NCBI GenBank assembly: GCA_017353825.1
Contig: JAFMSC010000116.1
Coordinates: 1 to 10,106 of the forward strand
Source: Hyphomicrobiaceae bacterium
Lineage (GTDB): Bacteria; Pseudomonadota; Alphaproteobacteria; Rhizobiales; Hyphomicrobiaceae
Reading direction: 5' to 3'
DNA length: 10,106 nucleotides
This document shows positions 1 to 6,784 of this stretch, piece after piece. Within the stretch, counting starts at the first letter, position 1; every line of letters begins with the position of its first letter. A program made the position numbers and the translations under genes. A model generated the notes under the pieces. That model saw only the letters and a program-made list of their open reading frames with translations. It was not told where the DNA came from and made no database searches.

Positions 1-43
1 ACCCACGCAGGGGCGATAGGGCGCAGGCTCGGATGTCATGGGA

Positions 44-104
44 GTCTCGACGGGGGGTCTCGACGGGAAGTCTCGACGGGAAGTCTCGACGGGGGTCTCA
101 ACGG
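44..104. repeat. 13-bp tandem repeat, about 4.7 copies
   Basis: The core GTCTCGACGG starts at 44, 57, 70 and 83 (period 13). A fifth, slightly diverged copy (GTCTCAACGG) starts at 95 after a 12-bp step. The bases between cores vary (GGGG, GAA). It lies downstream of the ctpA stop in gene-free DNA. There are no spacers between units, so it is a simple minisatellite and not a CRISPR. Function unknown. Confidence 0.9.
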
Positions 105-114
105 CTCCGGTCGC

Positions 115-184
115 GGGTCACATCCCCCATTTCTCTGAGGTCAATCGATGCGTCCACCTCGGAGGGAACAGGGGGGTCTGACCC
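115..184. repeat. possible palindromic intergenic element with GGGTC/GACCC motifs
   Basis: GGGTC-T-GACCC at 174-184 is a perfect inverted repeat with one central base, preceded by a G run. A second GGGTCA followed by CATCCCCC is at 115-128. Between them are a GAGGT/ACCTC inverted repeat (137-141 with 156-160) and the palindrome CCTCGGAGG (157-165). This resembles dispersed palindromic repeats of proteobacterial intergenic DNA, but one copy in this window cannot prove it. It sits about 10 bp past the ctpA stop, so it might also affect transcript ends. There is no T run typical of an intrinsic terminator. Confidence 0.4.
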
Positions 185-193
185 ACGCGCCGG

Positions 194-1564
194 CTACTGC
201 TGCTGCGTCTTGGGCGCCGATGCCTCGCCGCCGGTTGCCGTTCCAGGTTGCGCCGTCGGCGGCAGCGGCTCGCCGCGCAGCAGCTTCAGCGCATATTGCA
301 GCTGCGCATCCTGGTCCGCCTCGCGCGGCACGTAGCTCGACGACCCGGTGTTCTCCTTCACGTCCTTGCCGTCGTTCTTAAGGTGCCGCGGCAGGGTGGC
401 CTCGCTGGGCGCCCGCTGCTGGATTGTCTTATTCTGAAGCTCGGGCGGCAGCTCCTGCTCCACCAGCACGTCGGGCTCGATGCCCTTGGCCTGGATTGAG
501 CGGCCCGACGGCGTGTAGTAGCGGGCGGTCGTGAGCCGAATAGCACCGTTGCTGCCCAGCGGGATGATGGTCTGCACCGATCCCTTGCCGAATGAGCGCG
601 TGCCAATGACCGTTGCCCGCTTGTGGTCCTGCAGCGCGCCGGCGACGATCTCCGAGGCCGACGCCGACCCGCCGTTGACAAGCACCACGATCGGCTTGCC
701 GTCGGCGATGTCGCCAGGCCGGGCGTTGGCGCGCTGGGTTTCCTCCAAGAGCCGCCCCTTGGTGAGGACGATCGCGCCCTTGTCCAGGAAGTCATCGGAG
801 ACATTAATGGCCTGGTCGAGCAGGCCGCCCGGATTGTTGCGCAGGTCGATGATGTAGGCGCGCGGCGCCTTGCCGAGGGACTTCTTCAAGGCCTCGACCT
901 GCTTCACCAGGTTGGCGTGCGTCTGCTCGTTGAAGGTCGAGATTTTCACGTAGACGATATCGCCTTCGAGCCGCGATTTGACCGCGTTGATGTGGATCAC
1001 GTCGCGCACGATCTTCACGTCGAATGGCTCGTCCTTGCCCTTGCGCACGATCGTCAGCGTGATCGCGGTGTTGACCGGGCCGCGCATCTTCTCGACCGCC
1101 TGCTCAAGCGACAGGCCGACGATCTGCTCGCCGTCGAGGTGCGTGATGAGGTCGTTGGCCATCAGCCCGGCTTTCGCCGCTGGCGTATCGTCGATCGGAG
1201 AAACCACCTTCACGACGCCCGAGCCGGCCTCCATGGTCACCTCAATGCCGAGGCCTCCGAACTCGCCCTTGGTCGTCACCTGCATGTCCCGGAAGCTCTT
1301 CGGGTTCAGGTAGGCCGAGTGTGGGTCGAGCGCCGACAGCATCCCGTTGATGGCCGAGTCGATCAGCATGGCGTCGTCGGGCTTCTCGACGTAATCGGAG
1401 CGCACGCGCTCCAGCACATCGCCAAACAGGTCCAGCTGTCGGTAGATCTCGGAGTTGCCGGGCGTCGCCGAGTAGGTGCGGGTGACGTTGAAGACCGTGG
1501 TGGCACCAGCGAGCGCCGCCAGCACCATGAAAACCCAGAACGCGAGGTTGGATTTACGCGTCAT
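194..1564 (-). CDS. ctpA: S41 family C-terminal processing peptidase (CtpA), PDZ-containing
   Basis: A 456-residue periplasmic serine protease of the CtpA/Prc family, which trims C-terminal ends of envelope proteins. Residues 8-30 form an N-terminal signal or anchor helix. The PDZ domain spans about 102-190 and contains the FGGLGIEV entry and GLMANDLI segments. The S41 catalytic core is about 195-370. The nucleophile is probably Ser302 in GGSASASEI and the general base Lys327 in SFGKGSVQ; their 25-residue spacing matches Prc, CtpB and D1P, and Gln331 fits the third active-site position. The C-terminal tail (about 435-456) is Pro/Thr/Gln-rich and low in complexity. The ATG at 1564 is chosen over an upstream in-frame TTG at 1597 because it overlaps the envC stop as ATGA and has AAAGGTG just upstream, implying translational coupling with envC. 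The family also includes partners of lipoprotein adaptors that degrade cell-wall hydrolases; any such substrate here is inference. Confidence 0.95.
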   Translation of the reverse strand: MTRKSNLAFWVFMVLAALAGATTVFNVTRTYSATPGNSEIYRQLDLFGDVLERVRSDYVEKPDDAMLIDSAINGMLSALDPHSAYLNPKSFRDMQVTTKGEFGGLGIEVTMEAGSGVVKVVSPIDDTPAAKAGLMANDLITHLDGEQIVGLSLEQAVEKMRGPVNTAITLTIVRKGKDEPFDVKIVRDVIHINAVKSRLEGDIVYVKISTFNEQTHANLVKQVEALKKSLGKAPRAYIIDLRNNPGGLLDQAINVSDDFLDKGAIVLTKGRLLEETQRANARPGDIADGKPIVVLVNGGSASASEIVAGALQDHKRATVIGTRSFGKGSVQTIIPLGSNGAIRLTTARYYTPSGRSIQAKGIEPDVLVEQELPPELQNKTIQQRAPSEATLPRHLKNDGKDVKENTGSSSYVPREADQDAQLQYALKLLRGEPLPPTAQPGTATGGEASAPKTQQQ

Positions 1565-2841
1565 CCTTGCACCTTTCGAGAGGCATCCGACCACCAAGGA
1601 TCGGGGTCTATGGCCTTCTGGTCCTTCCGGAACTCGACCGTGAGGACCGGGCCGCTGTCCTGCGCGGCTTGTGTCTTTGGAATAGAACTCATCGCGCCCA
1701 CCGGCTCGCCCATGAGCACGGACTGGCCAACCTGTACATCGATCTGGGATAGCCCTGCCAGCAAGATATGATAGCCGCTGCCAGGGCTAATGATCAAGAG
1801 CTGCCCATAGGTCCGGAACTCGCCCGCATACACGACCAATCCGTCGCAAGGTGAAAAGACGCTGCCGCCGTATCGCGTCTGAATCCGCAGCCCCTTGGAC
1901 TGGATGCCAAGGTTGTCCTTCTGGCCGAACGAGATGATGCGGCGCCCCTGGCTCGGCAGCTGCAGCGTTCCCTTGGCCTGGTCGAATGGAATATTGGGCT
2001 TGATCGGGCCGGGCGCAAGCATGGCCACACGCTCCTCGCTCGGCGCCAGCACGGCGGACTTAGACTGAGGGGGCTCGGGCGGCACCGACACCCGCGCCGT
2101 CACCTCCTTGTCCAGCCGCTGCAGGAAGTCGGTCATCTCCTCGACGTTTCTCGCAATCCTTGCGACCTCTTGGCGCACGCCCTGCAGCTCGGCCTGCTGC
2201 TGGGAGCTCGACCGGCGCTTCTCGTCCTGCAGCGCCGCCAGCTTGATGCGCACTTCGTCGTGACGCGCCTTCTCCGCCTTCAGCCTCTCGCTCTCGGCGC
2301 GGCTGCTCTTGACCACACCGGCGAGGGCAGCCAGCTGCTTGGCAAGCACGTCGGCTTGGTCCTTGAGCCCCGGAAAAGCCGAGGACAGCAGCATGGCGCT
2401 GCGCACCATGGTTAAGGCATCCTCGCGGCGGGTGATCATGACCGGAGGGGGATTTCGGCCCATCCTCTGTAGGGCCGCGAGCAGGGCCGAGATGGCGCCG
2501 TAGCGCTCCCCGAGCGAGGTGCGCAGCTGCCGTTCCTGGGCCTCCAGGTCCCCGAGCTTGGACTCGATACTGCCGAGTTTTCCTTCGCTTTCCTGGATCT
2601 GCTTGCCGGCCTGGATCAGCCGCTTGTTGATGTTCTCGCGCTCGATGGCGAGCTTGTTGATATCGGCCTGCAGCTCCTGGGAGCGCTTCTCGTTGGCTTC
2701 AAGTCGGCTCTTGTCGGCCTCCAGGCGTCGGCGCGCCTCCTCGGGGCTCGGCGAATCCTGGGTCTGCGCCAGCACCGGCGCTCCCAATAGCAAGAGAGCC
2801 GCGGGCAGCATGTGCGCCAAGCGTGTGAGCAAGTAGGTCAC
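1561..2841 (-). CDS. envC: murein hydrolase activator EnvC-like protein with degenerate LytM/M23 domain
   Basis: About 426 residues from the chosen GTG start. Residues 1-25 form a signal peptide (Arg7, hydrophobic run, cleavage after GAPVLA). Long charged coiled coils cover about 32-125 and 176-250. A conserved alphaproteobacterial segment RMGRNPPPVMITRREDAL is at 127-144. A Pro-rich linker leads to a LytM/M23 fold at about 290-415. The usual zinc ligands are missing: the first His/Asp motif is replaced by SKGLRIQTRYGGSV, and the HxH site by YHILLAGL. As in E. coli EnvC, this predicts a non-catalytic activator of periplasmic amidases at the division septum. Its stop overlaps the ctpA start (ATGA), so the two form an operon. 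Start choice is uncertain: GTG 2841 has a G-rich AGGGGG about 13 bases upstream and gives a positively charged signal-peptide n-region. ATG 2811 lacks a visible ribosome site, and TTG 2880 is possible. Confidence 0.88.
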   Translation of the reverse strand: MTYLLTRLAHMLPAALLLLGAPVLAQTQDSPSPEEARRRLEADKSRLEANEKRSQELQADINKLAIERENINKRLIQAGKQIQESEGKLGSIESKLGDLEAQERQLRTSLGERYGAISALLAALQRMGRNPPPVMITRREDALTMVRSAMLLSSAFPGLKDQADVLAKQLAALAGVVKSSRAESERLKAEKARHDEVRIKLAALQDEKRRSSSQQQAELQGVRQEVARIARNVEEMTDFLQRLDKEVTARVSVPPEPPQSKSAVLAPSEERVAMLAPGPIKPNIPFDQAKGTLQLPSQGRRIISFGQKDNLGIQSKGLRIQTRYGGSVFSPCDGLVVYAGEFRTYGQLLIISPGSGYHILLAGLSQIDVQVGQSVLMGEPVGAMSSIPKTQAAQDSGPVLTVEFRKDQKAIDPDPWWSDASRKVQG

Positions 2842-2961
2842 GTCCGTGCTTGGTCCCCCTCTCCGACGCGCAAACAACAAGCGGGGCGCCCTGGCCCTTG
2901 GCGGTGTTGTTACCCCTCAGGTGCGCCAAATTGGTTATTAGAGCATTGCGACAATTGTGGC
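2842..2961. promoter_or_regulatory. divergent intergenic region between envC and the HIG1-like gene
   Basis: These 120 bp separate two divergent genes, so promoters for both directions should lie here. The right half (about 2928-2958) is AT-richer than its surroundings and holds a TAATAA-like hexamer on the minus strand. No -35/-10 pair with good spacing could be read with confidence, so the region is called from gene layout rather than from motifs. Confidence 0.4.
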
Positions 2962-3213
2962 ATGGATGAGCCTCTGCCCGGCCTGCCGACCCAACCTGAC
3001 CCCAACGCCACCGGTTTGCCCATGGATGGTATCCCCCGCTACATCGTCATGGCTGCGCTCGCCGCCGTCTGCGTGGTGCTCTTGGCCGGGCTGTGGAACA
3101 TGTTGCGCGGCTCCAATCCCAACCTTAGCCAGACCCTGATGCGCTGGCGTGTGGGCCTGCAATTCCTCGCCATCGTCATCATGATGGTGCTGGTATACTT
3201 CTTTCGTTCCTAG
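2962..3213 (+). CDS. small HIG1-domain-like twin transmembrane protein
   Basis: 83 residues from ATG 2962. A Pro-rich hydrophilic head (1-24) is followed by two transmembrane helices (about 27-47 and 63-80). The short loop between them, NLSQTLMRWRVGLQ (54-67), carries the MRWRVGLQ pattern of bacterial HIG1/twin-transmembrane proteins. Mitochondrial HIG1/Rcf1 relatives bind and modulate respiratory complexes; the bacterial role is mostly unproven, so a link to cytochrome oxidase is inference. No Shine-Dalgarno is visible before ATG 2962, nor before the alternative ATG 3022 (63 residues), which would better match the usual short length of the family. The gene sits upstream of the cobalamin adenosyltransferase gene with a 199-bp repeat-bearing spacer, so co-transcription is possible but not shown. 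Confidence 0.8.
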   Translation: MDEPLPGLPTQPDPNATGLPMDGIPRYIVMAALAAVCVVLLAGLWNMLRGSNPNLSQTLMRWRVGLQFLAIVIMMVLVYFFRS

Positions 3214-3254
3214 CAACTTGCCCTCCGAGCAACTGGCATCGTAGCGCGCCCATG

Positions 3255-3296
3255 CCAGCAGCAGATGGCCAGCAGCAGATGGCCAGCAGCAGATGG
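3255..3296. repeat. 14-bp tandem repeat, three perfect copies
   Basis: CCAGCAGCAGATGG occurs three times head-to-tail (3255-3268, 3269-3282, 3283-3296) without mismatch, in the spacer between the HIG1-like gene and the adenosyltransferase gene. Perfect copies suggest recent slippage and likely length variation between strains. The unit is 14 bp, so it would not preserve a reading frame; it is outside any gene. Confidence 0.93.
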
Positions 3297-3345
3297 CTAG
3301 AACCGTGAGGGGACGCGACCGCCAAAGTTCGCTAGAGATTTCGCC

Positions 3346-3365
3346 AGAGATATAGAGAGATATAG
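3346..3365. repeat. 10-bp direct duplication AGAGATATAG
   Basis: Two adjacent perfect copies, 3346-3355 and 3356-3365, with a weaker related TAGAGATT just upstream. Each copy contains TATAG, which resembles a -10 hexamer about 50-60 bp before the adenosyltransferase start. The matching -35 positions (TTCGCT and ATTTCG) are poor, so promoter function is only a possibility. Confidence 0.7.
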
Positions 3366-3412
3366 GGTGCCACAAAACCTGTGGAGGGCTCCACCCGGAC
3401 GGGAATTCACCT

Positions 3413-4003
3413 ATGGTTGTCCTCAACAAGATCTATACGCGCAGCGGCGACGCTGGAACCACCGCGCTCGGCACGGGCGCGCGGGTGGCTAAGGACTCGC
3501 TTCGCATCGCCGCTTACGGCGCCGTCGATGAGACCAACGCGGCCGTAGGGGTGGCGCGGGTGGCGCTGGTGGGCGCGCATCCCGATCTCGATGCCATGCT
3601 GGCGCGGATCCAGAATGACCTCTTCGATCTTGGCGCCGACCTGTGCGCGCCTGAGACGGCAGAGACGCAGCCCACGTCCAAACGCGAGCGACTGCGGGTG
3701 AGCGAGGCTCAGGTGAAGCGCCTGGAGGACGAGATCGACGCCATGAACGCGAGACTAGCGCCGCTGCGCTCGTTCGTGCTGCCCGGCGGCTCGCCGGCGG
3801 CGGCGGCGTTGCATATGGCGCGCACGGTGTGCCGACGGGCAGAACGCGCCATCGTGGCGCTCGCTCGCGAACCCGGCGAGCACGTCAGCCCGCCGGTGCT
3901 CAGATACATCAACCGTCTGTCGGATCTGCTGTTCGTGGCGAGCCGGACGGTCAACGACCAGGGCAAGTGCGACAGGCTGTGGGTGCCGGGCGAGAACCGC
4001 TAG
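3413..4003 (+). CDS. pduO: PduO-type cob(I)alamin adenosyltransferase
   Basis: A 196-residue cytosolic enzyme that transfers the adenosyl group of ATP to reduced cobalamin, yielding adenosylcobalamin for B12-dependent mutases. The N-terminal ATP-binding motif TRSGDAGTTALG is at 9-20, followed by AAYGAVDETNA (33-43). Other family hallmarks are LPGGSPAAAALHMARTVCRRAERA (split across 123-146) and the C-terminal NRLSDLLFVASR (167-178). Length and order match the PduO/MMAB/EutT-like family, not the CobA/BtuR P-loop family. ATG 3413 gives the usual MVVLNKIYTR opening; the ribosome site is weak (GGGA, 8 bases away). It is followed after 27 bp by the rhomboid gene, probably in one transcript. The nearby ETF and hydroxyacyl-CoA dehydrogenase genes suggest supply of cofactor for an acyl-CoA mutase (inference). 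NCBI-style annotation often names this family cob(I)yrinic acid a,c-diamide adenosyltransferase. Confidence 0.94.
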   Translation: MVVLNKIYTRSGDAGTTALGTGARVAKDSLRIAAYGAVDETNAAVGVARVALVGAHPDLDAMLARIQNDLFDLGADLCAPETAETQPTSKRERLRVSEAQVKRLEDEIDAMNARLAPLRSFVLPGGSPAAAALHMARTVCRRAERAIVALAREPGEHVSPPVLRYINRLSDLLFVASRTVNDQGKCDRLWVPGENR

Positions 4004-4030
4004 ACGTGGGTCCGGCGGGGGAGGGCAGAC

Positions 4031-4759
4031 GTGGTCTTCATACCGATCTCCGACGACAATCCTCTGCGTTCGATCCGCTTCCAGTGGGTCACGCTGGGCC
4101 TCGTCGTCGCCAACGTCCTCATCTACCTCGTGGGGGTCATCGGCGGCGGCGACGACAATCCAGCCTGGGTGGCGAGCTTCGCCCTCGTCCCCTCCGAGCT
4201 GTTCCACCTGCAGGGGGCCGGCGACGCGTCGGCGCCGCCAGCGCCGGCGCTCATGGTCCCGGGATGGCTGACGCTGATCACCTACCAGTTCCTGCACAGC
4301 GGAGCGCTGCACGTCCTGACCAACATGCTGTTCCTGTGGGTGTTCGGCGACAACGTCGAGGATGCCATGGGGCACCTGAAGTTCCTCGTCTTCTATCTGT
4401 TGTGCGGCGTGGCGGCCGGGCTCGCCCAGGCGGCGGCGCTGCCGTCCTCGCAGTACCCTGTGGTGGGCGCCAGCGGCGCGGTGGCCGGTGTGATCGCCGC
4501 CTACCTGATGCTCCATCCAAAGGTCCGGGTTTGGGTCTTGGTATTCCGTTTCCTGCCGCTGCGGGTGGCGGCCGGCTGGGTGCTGGGGCTATGGGTCGTG
4601 ACCCAGGTCGCCATGGTGGTGATGGCATCCGTCGACCCCGGGGTGGCGTGGTGGGCTCACGTGGGGGGCCTCGCCGCCGGGGCGGTGCTGGTCTTGTTCA
4701 TGCGCCGGCCTGGGGTGCCGCTGTTCGATCGCGGCTCGGCATCGCCGCCGATTATTTGA
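4031..4759 (+). CDS. rhomboid family intramembrane serine protease
   Basis: A 242-residue polytopic inner-membrane protein with about six transmembrane helices. The catalytic dyad is visible: Ser148 in VVGASGAVAG and His210 in WWAHVGGLAAG. The H-x4-H-x3-N pattern (His89, His94, Asn98 in HSGALHVLTNMLFLW) stabilises the active site in this family. The long loop after helix 1 (about 38-80) is Ala/Pro-rich. The start is GTG 4031, supported by a strong GGAGGG about six bases upstream and by the MVFIPISDDNP opening, common in alphaproteobacterial members of this neighbourhood. It follows the adenosyltransferase gene by 27 bp. The substrate is unknown and the context does not reveal one. Confidence 0.94.
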   Translation: MVFIPISDDNPLRSIRFQWVTLGLVVANVLIYLVGVIGGGDDNPAWVASFALVPSELFHLQGAGDASAPPAPALMVPGWLTLITYQFLHSGALHVLTNMLFLWVFGDNVEDAMGHLKFLVFYLLCGVAAGLAQAAALPSSQYPVVGASGAVAGVIAAYLMLHPKVRVWVLVFRFLPLRVAAGWVLGLWVVTQVAMVVMASVDPGVAWWAHVGGLAAGAVLVLFMRRPGVPLFDRGSASPPII

Positions 4760-4801
4760 ACGGCGTACCTGAAGCTTCCGCGACCCGCCAAAGCCGCATG
4801 A

Positions 4802-4819
4802 GAGGCCAGGAGAGGCCTC
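4802..4819 (+). terminator. small GC-rich hairpin after the rhomboid gene
   Basis: GAGGCC-AGGAGA-GGCCTC gives a 6-bp stem with a 6-base loop, 43 bp past the rhomboid stop. There is no T run after it, so it would be a weak intrinsic terminator at best. It may simply mark the 3' end of the adenosyltransferase-rhomboid message. Confidence 0.3.
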
Positions 4820-4886
4820 ATGGCCACACAGGGGGCGCTTCCCGGGCTGCCCAGATCTTGTCCATTGTGCTCGCCGAGTTGCCCAA

Positions 4887-4915
4887 TTGACACCCAAATG
4901 TTGCGAGCCTACGCT
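4887..4915 (+). promoter_or_regulatory. sigma70-type promoter upstream of etfBA
   Basis: A perfect -35 box TTGACA (4887-4892) is followed after exactly 17 bp by TACGCT (4910-4915), which keeps the key first T, A and final T of a -10 box. Transcription would begin near 4922, leaving a leader of about 110 bases before etfB. It is the only well-formed hexamer pair in the 275-bp gap between rhomboid and etfB, and fits an independent etfB-etfA-hbd transcript. Confidence 0.6.
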
Positions 4916-5034
4916 CCCCTTTCGCAGGTGCGAAGCCATCCTCAGGGGACGGCCATAACTGAATTGCAAGTCAAGGGGCGTTGGATGCCGGTTGCGGGGC
5001 TCGACGGCAGGCACGGCTTAGGGTGTCTGGGGCC

Positions 5035-5790
5035 ATGAAAGCGCTGGTCGCAGTCAAGCGAGTCGTCGATTTCAACGTCAGGATTCGCGTCAAATCCGAC
5101 GGGTCGGGCGTTGAGCTGGCCAACGTCAAGATGTCCATGAACCCCTTCGACGAGATCGCCGTCGAAGAGGCGCTTCGCCTCAAGGAAAAAGGGCAGGTTA
5201 ACGAGATCGTCGCCGTCTCGGTGGGGCCCACCAAGTCTCAGGAGACCATCCGCACCGCGCTGTCGATGGGTGCCGATCGGGGTGTGCTGGTCGAGGTGCC
5301 CGAGGGGATCGCGGTCGAGCCGCTCACCGTGGCCAAGCTGCTCAAGGGTGTGATCGAGGCGGAAGCGCCCAAGCTCGTCATCCTGGGCAAGCAAGCCATC
5401 GACGACGACTGCAACCAGACGGGGCAGATGCTGGCCGCCCTCTTGGGCTGGCCGCAGGCCACGTTCGCCTCCAAGCTCATCATCGATCGCGAGACTGCGC
5501 TGGTGACGCGGGAGGTCGACGGCGGGCTCGAGACCATCAGCTTCAAGCTCCCCGCCCTCGTCACCACCGACCTGCGCCTCAACGAGCCGCGCTACCCTTC
5601 GCTTCCCAACATCATGAAGGCCAAGAAGAAGCCGCTCGATGTGAAGAAGCCGGCCGACTACGGCGTGGACACGGCCCCTCGCCTCAAGGTGTTGAAGACG
5701 GTGGAGCCGCCGGGCCGCAAAGCCGGCGTGAAGGTTGCCAACGCCGCCGAGCTGGTCGCTAGGCTTAAGGAGGCCGGGGCCCTCGCATGA
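5035..5790 (+). CDS. etfB: electron transfer flavoprotein beta subunit
   Basis: 251 residues, typical for EtfB. It forms the EtfAB heterodimer, which binds FAD and AMP and carries electrons from acyl-CoA dehydrogenases to ETF:ubiquinone oxidoreductase. Visible hallmarks are the MKALVAVKRVVD opening, the nucleotide-binding region around LVILGKQAIDDDCNQTG (114-130), and the signature VTREVDGGLE (157-166) through LPALVTTDLRLNEPRYPSLP. The recognition loop LPNIMKAKKKPL at 190-201 contains the leucine (Leu190) that docks partner dehydrogenases. ATG 5035 is chosen because it gives the conserved N-terminus; an upstream in-frame TTG at 4981 would add 18 non-conserved residues. The stop overlaps the etfA start (ATGA). 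Confidence 0.96.
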   Translation: MKALVAVKRVVDFNVRIRVKSDGSGVELANVKMSMNPFDEIAVEEALRLKEKGQVNEIVAVSVGPTKSQETIRTALSMGADRGVLVEVPEGIAVEPLTVAKLLKGVIEAEAPKLVILGKQAIDDDCNQTGQMLAALLGWPQATFASKLIIDRETALVTREVDGGLETISFKLPALVTTDLRLNEPRYPSLPNIMKAKKKPLDVKKPADYGVDTAPRLKVLKTVEPPGRKAGVKVANAAELVARLKEAGALA

Positions 5791-6734
5791 CCGCCGTCCT
5801 TCTCCTTGCCGAGCACGACAACGCCACGCTCTCGCCCGCGGTTGCCAAGACCGTTAGCGCCGCCAAGTCCCTGGGCGGCGACATCCACGTCCTGGTCGCC
5901 GGCGCCGGGGCACGTCCGGTCGCCGAGGCCGCCGCCAGGCTCGACGGCGTTGCCAAGGTGTTGCTCGCCGATGCCCCGCACCTCGGCCACCAGCTGGCCG
6001 AGGAGGTGGCCGCACTGATCCTGGGCCTGATGCCGGGCTACGCGGCCGTGGTGGCTCCGGCCACCGCCTCCGGCAAGAATATCCTGCCCCGCGTCGCCGC
6101 CATGCTCGACGTGATGCAGGTCTCCGAGATCATCAAAGTGGTGGCGCCGGATACCTTCGAGCGCCCGATCTACGCGGGCAACGCCATCCAGACCGTGCAA
6201 TCGACCGACCCCAAGAAGGTCATCACGGTTCGCGCCACAGCCTTCCCCGCCGTCGCCAGCACCGGCTCGGCGCCGATCGAAACCATAAACGCCCCGCCCG
6301 CCGTGGATCTGTCGACTTTCGAGAAGGCCGAGGTGCAAAAGTCCGACCGGCCTGAGCTCACGGCCGCCAAGATCGTGATTTCCGGCGGCCGTGGGCTGCA
6401 ATCCGGCGAGAACTTCAAGACGTATATCGAGCCGGTGGCCGACCTCTTGGGCGCTGCCGTGGGTGCGAGCCGCGCGGCCGTGGACGCGGGCTACATGCCC
6501 AACGACCACCAGGTTGGCCAGACCGGCAAGGTGGTGGCCCCCGAGCTCTATATCGCGGTCGGCATCTCGGGCGCCATTCAGCACCTGGCAGGCATGAAAG
6601 ACTCGAAGGTGATTGTGGCGATCAACAAGGACAGCGAGGCGCCGATCTTCCAAGTGGCGGACTTTGGCCTGGTGGCCGACCTGTTCCAGGTCCTCCCGGA
6701 GTTGAAGGGAGAATTGGAAAAGGTGGGCAAGTGA
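5787..6734 (+). CDS. etfA: electron transfer flavoprotein alpha subunit
   Basis: 315 residues, standard for EtfA. The N-terminal adenine-nucleotide-like domain (about 1-190) is followed by the FAD-binding domain. FAD-contact motifs are SGGRGLQSGENF (199-210), GQTGKVV (244-250) and SGAIQH (261-266). The full ETF-alpha signature runs from LYIAVGISGAIQH to VIVAIN (254-280). ATG 5787 overlaps the etfB stop TGA by ATGA, and AAGGAGG lies at 5767-5773 inside etfB, 13 bases before the start, somewhat far but usable with coupling. The stop at 6732-6734 overlaps a potential GTG start in the next frame. Confidence 0.96.
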   Translation: MTAVLLLAEHDNATLSPAVAKTVSAAKSLGGDIHVLVAGAGARPVAEAAARLDGVAKVLLADAPHLGHQLAEEVAALILGLMPGYAAVVAPATASGKNILPRVAAMLDVMQVSEIIKVVAPDTFERPIYAGNAIQTVQSTDPKKVITVRATAFPAVASTGSAPIETINAPPAVDLSTFEKAEVQKSDRPELTAAKIVISGGRGLQSGENFKTYIEPVADLLGAAVGASRAAVDAGYMPNDHQVGQTGKVVAPELYIAVGISGAIQHLAGMKDSKVIVAINKDSEAPIFQVADFGLVADLFQVLPELKGELEKVGK

Positions 6735-6769
6735 TACCGGGCAACCACAGGCAGTCGGGCGGCGGGGTT

Positions 6770-6775
6770 AAGGAG
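6770..6775 (+). promoter_or_regulatory. Shine-Dalgarno deciding the dehydrogenase start
   Basis: AAGGAG is placed 9 bases before ATG 6785. It supports that start over the GTG at 6731, which overlaps the etfA stop. Confidence 0.7.
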
Positions 6776-6784
6776 CATGCCGGC

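Noticed and set aside
44..104. CRISPR array
   Set aside because: Units of 13 bp are directly adjacent without unique spacers and no cas genes are present.
33..335. 100-residue frame across the 13-bp repeat
   Set aside because: Composed of repeat translation (Ser/Arg/Gly) and antisense ctpA; no ribosome site seen.
1565..1597. TTG-start extension of ctpA by 11 residues
   Set aside because: The ATG at 1564 has a ribosome site and an ATGA overlap with envC; the extension would place polar residues before the signal anchor with no benefit.
623..1771. 382-residue plus-strand frame antisense to ctpA
   Set aside because: Composition is that of a reverse-complement shadow (rich in Val, His, Asp, Arg); ctpA is well supported on the other strand.
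3755..4890. Long frames overlapping the adenosyltransferase and rhomboid genes (3755-4516 minus, 3829-4890 plus)
   Set aside because: Both the overlapped genes have intact catalytic motifs; the alternative products have no recognisable domain and biased composition.
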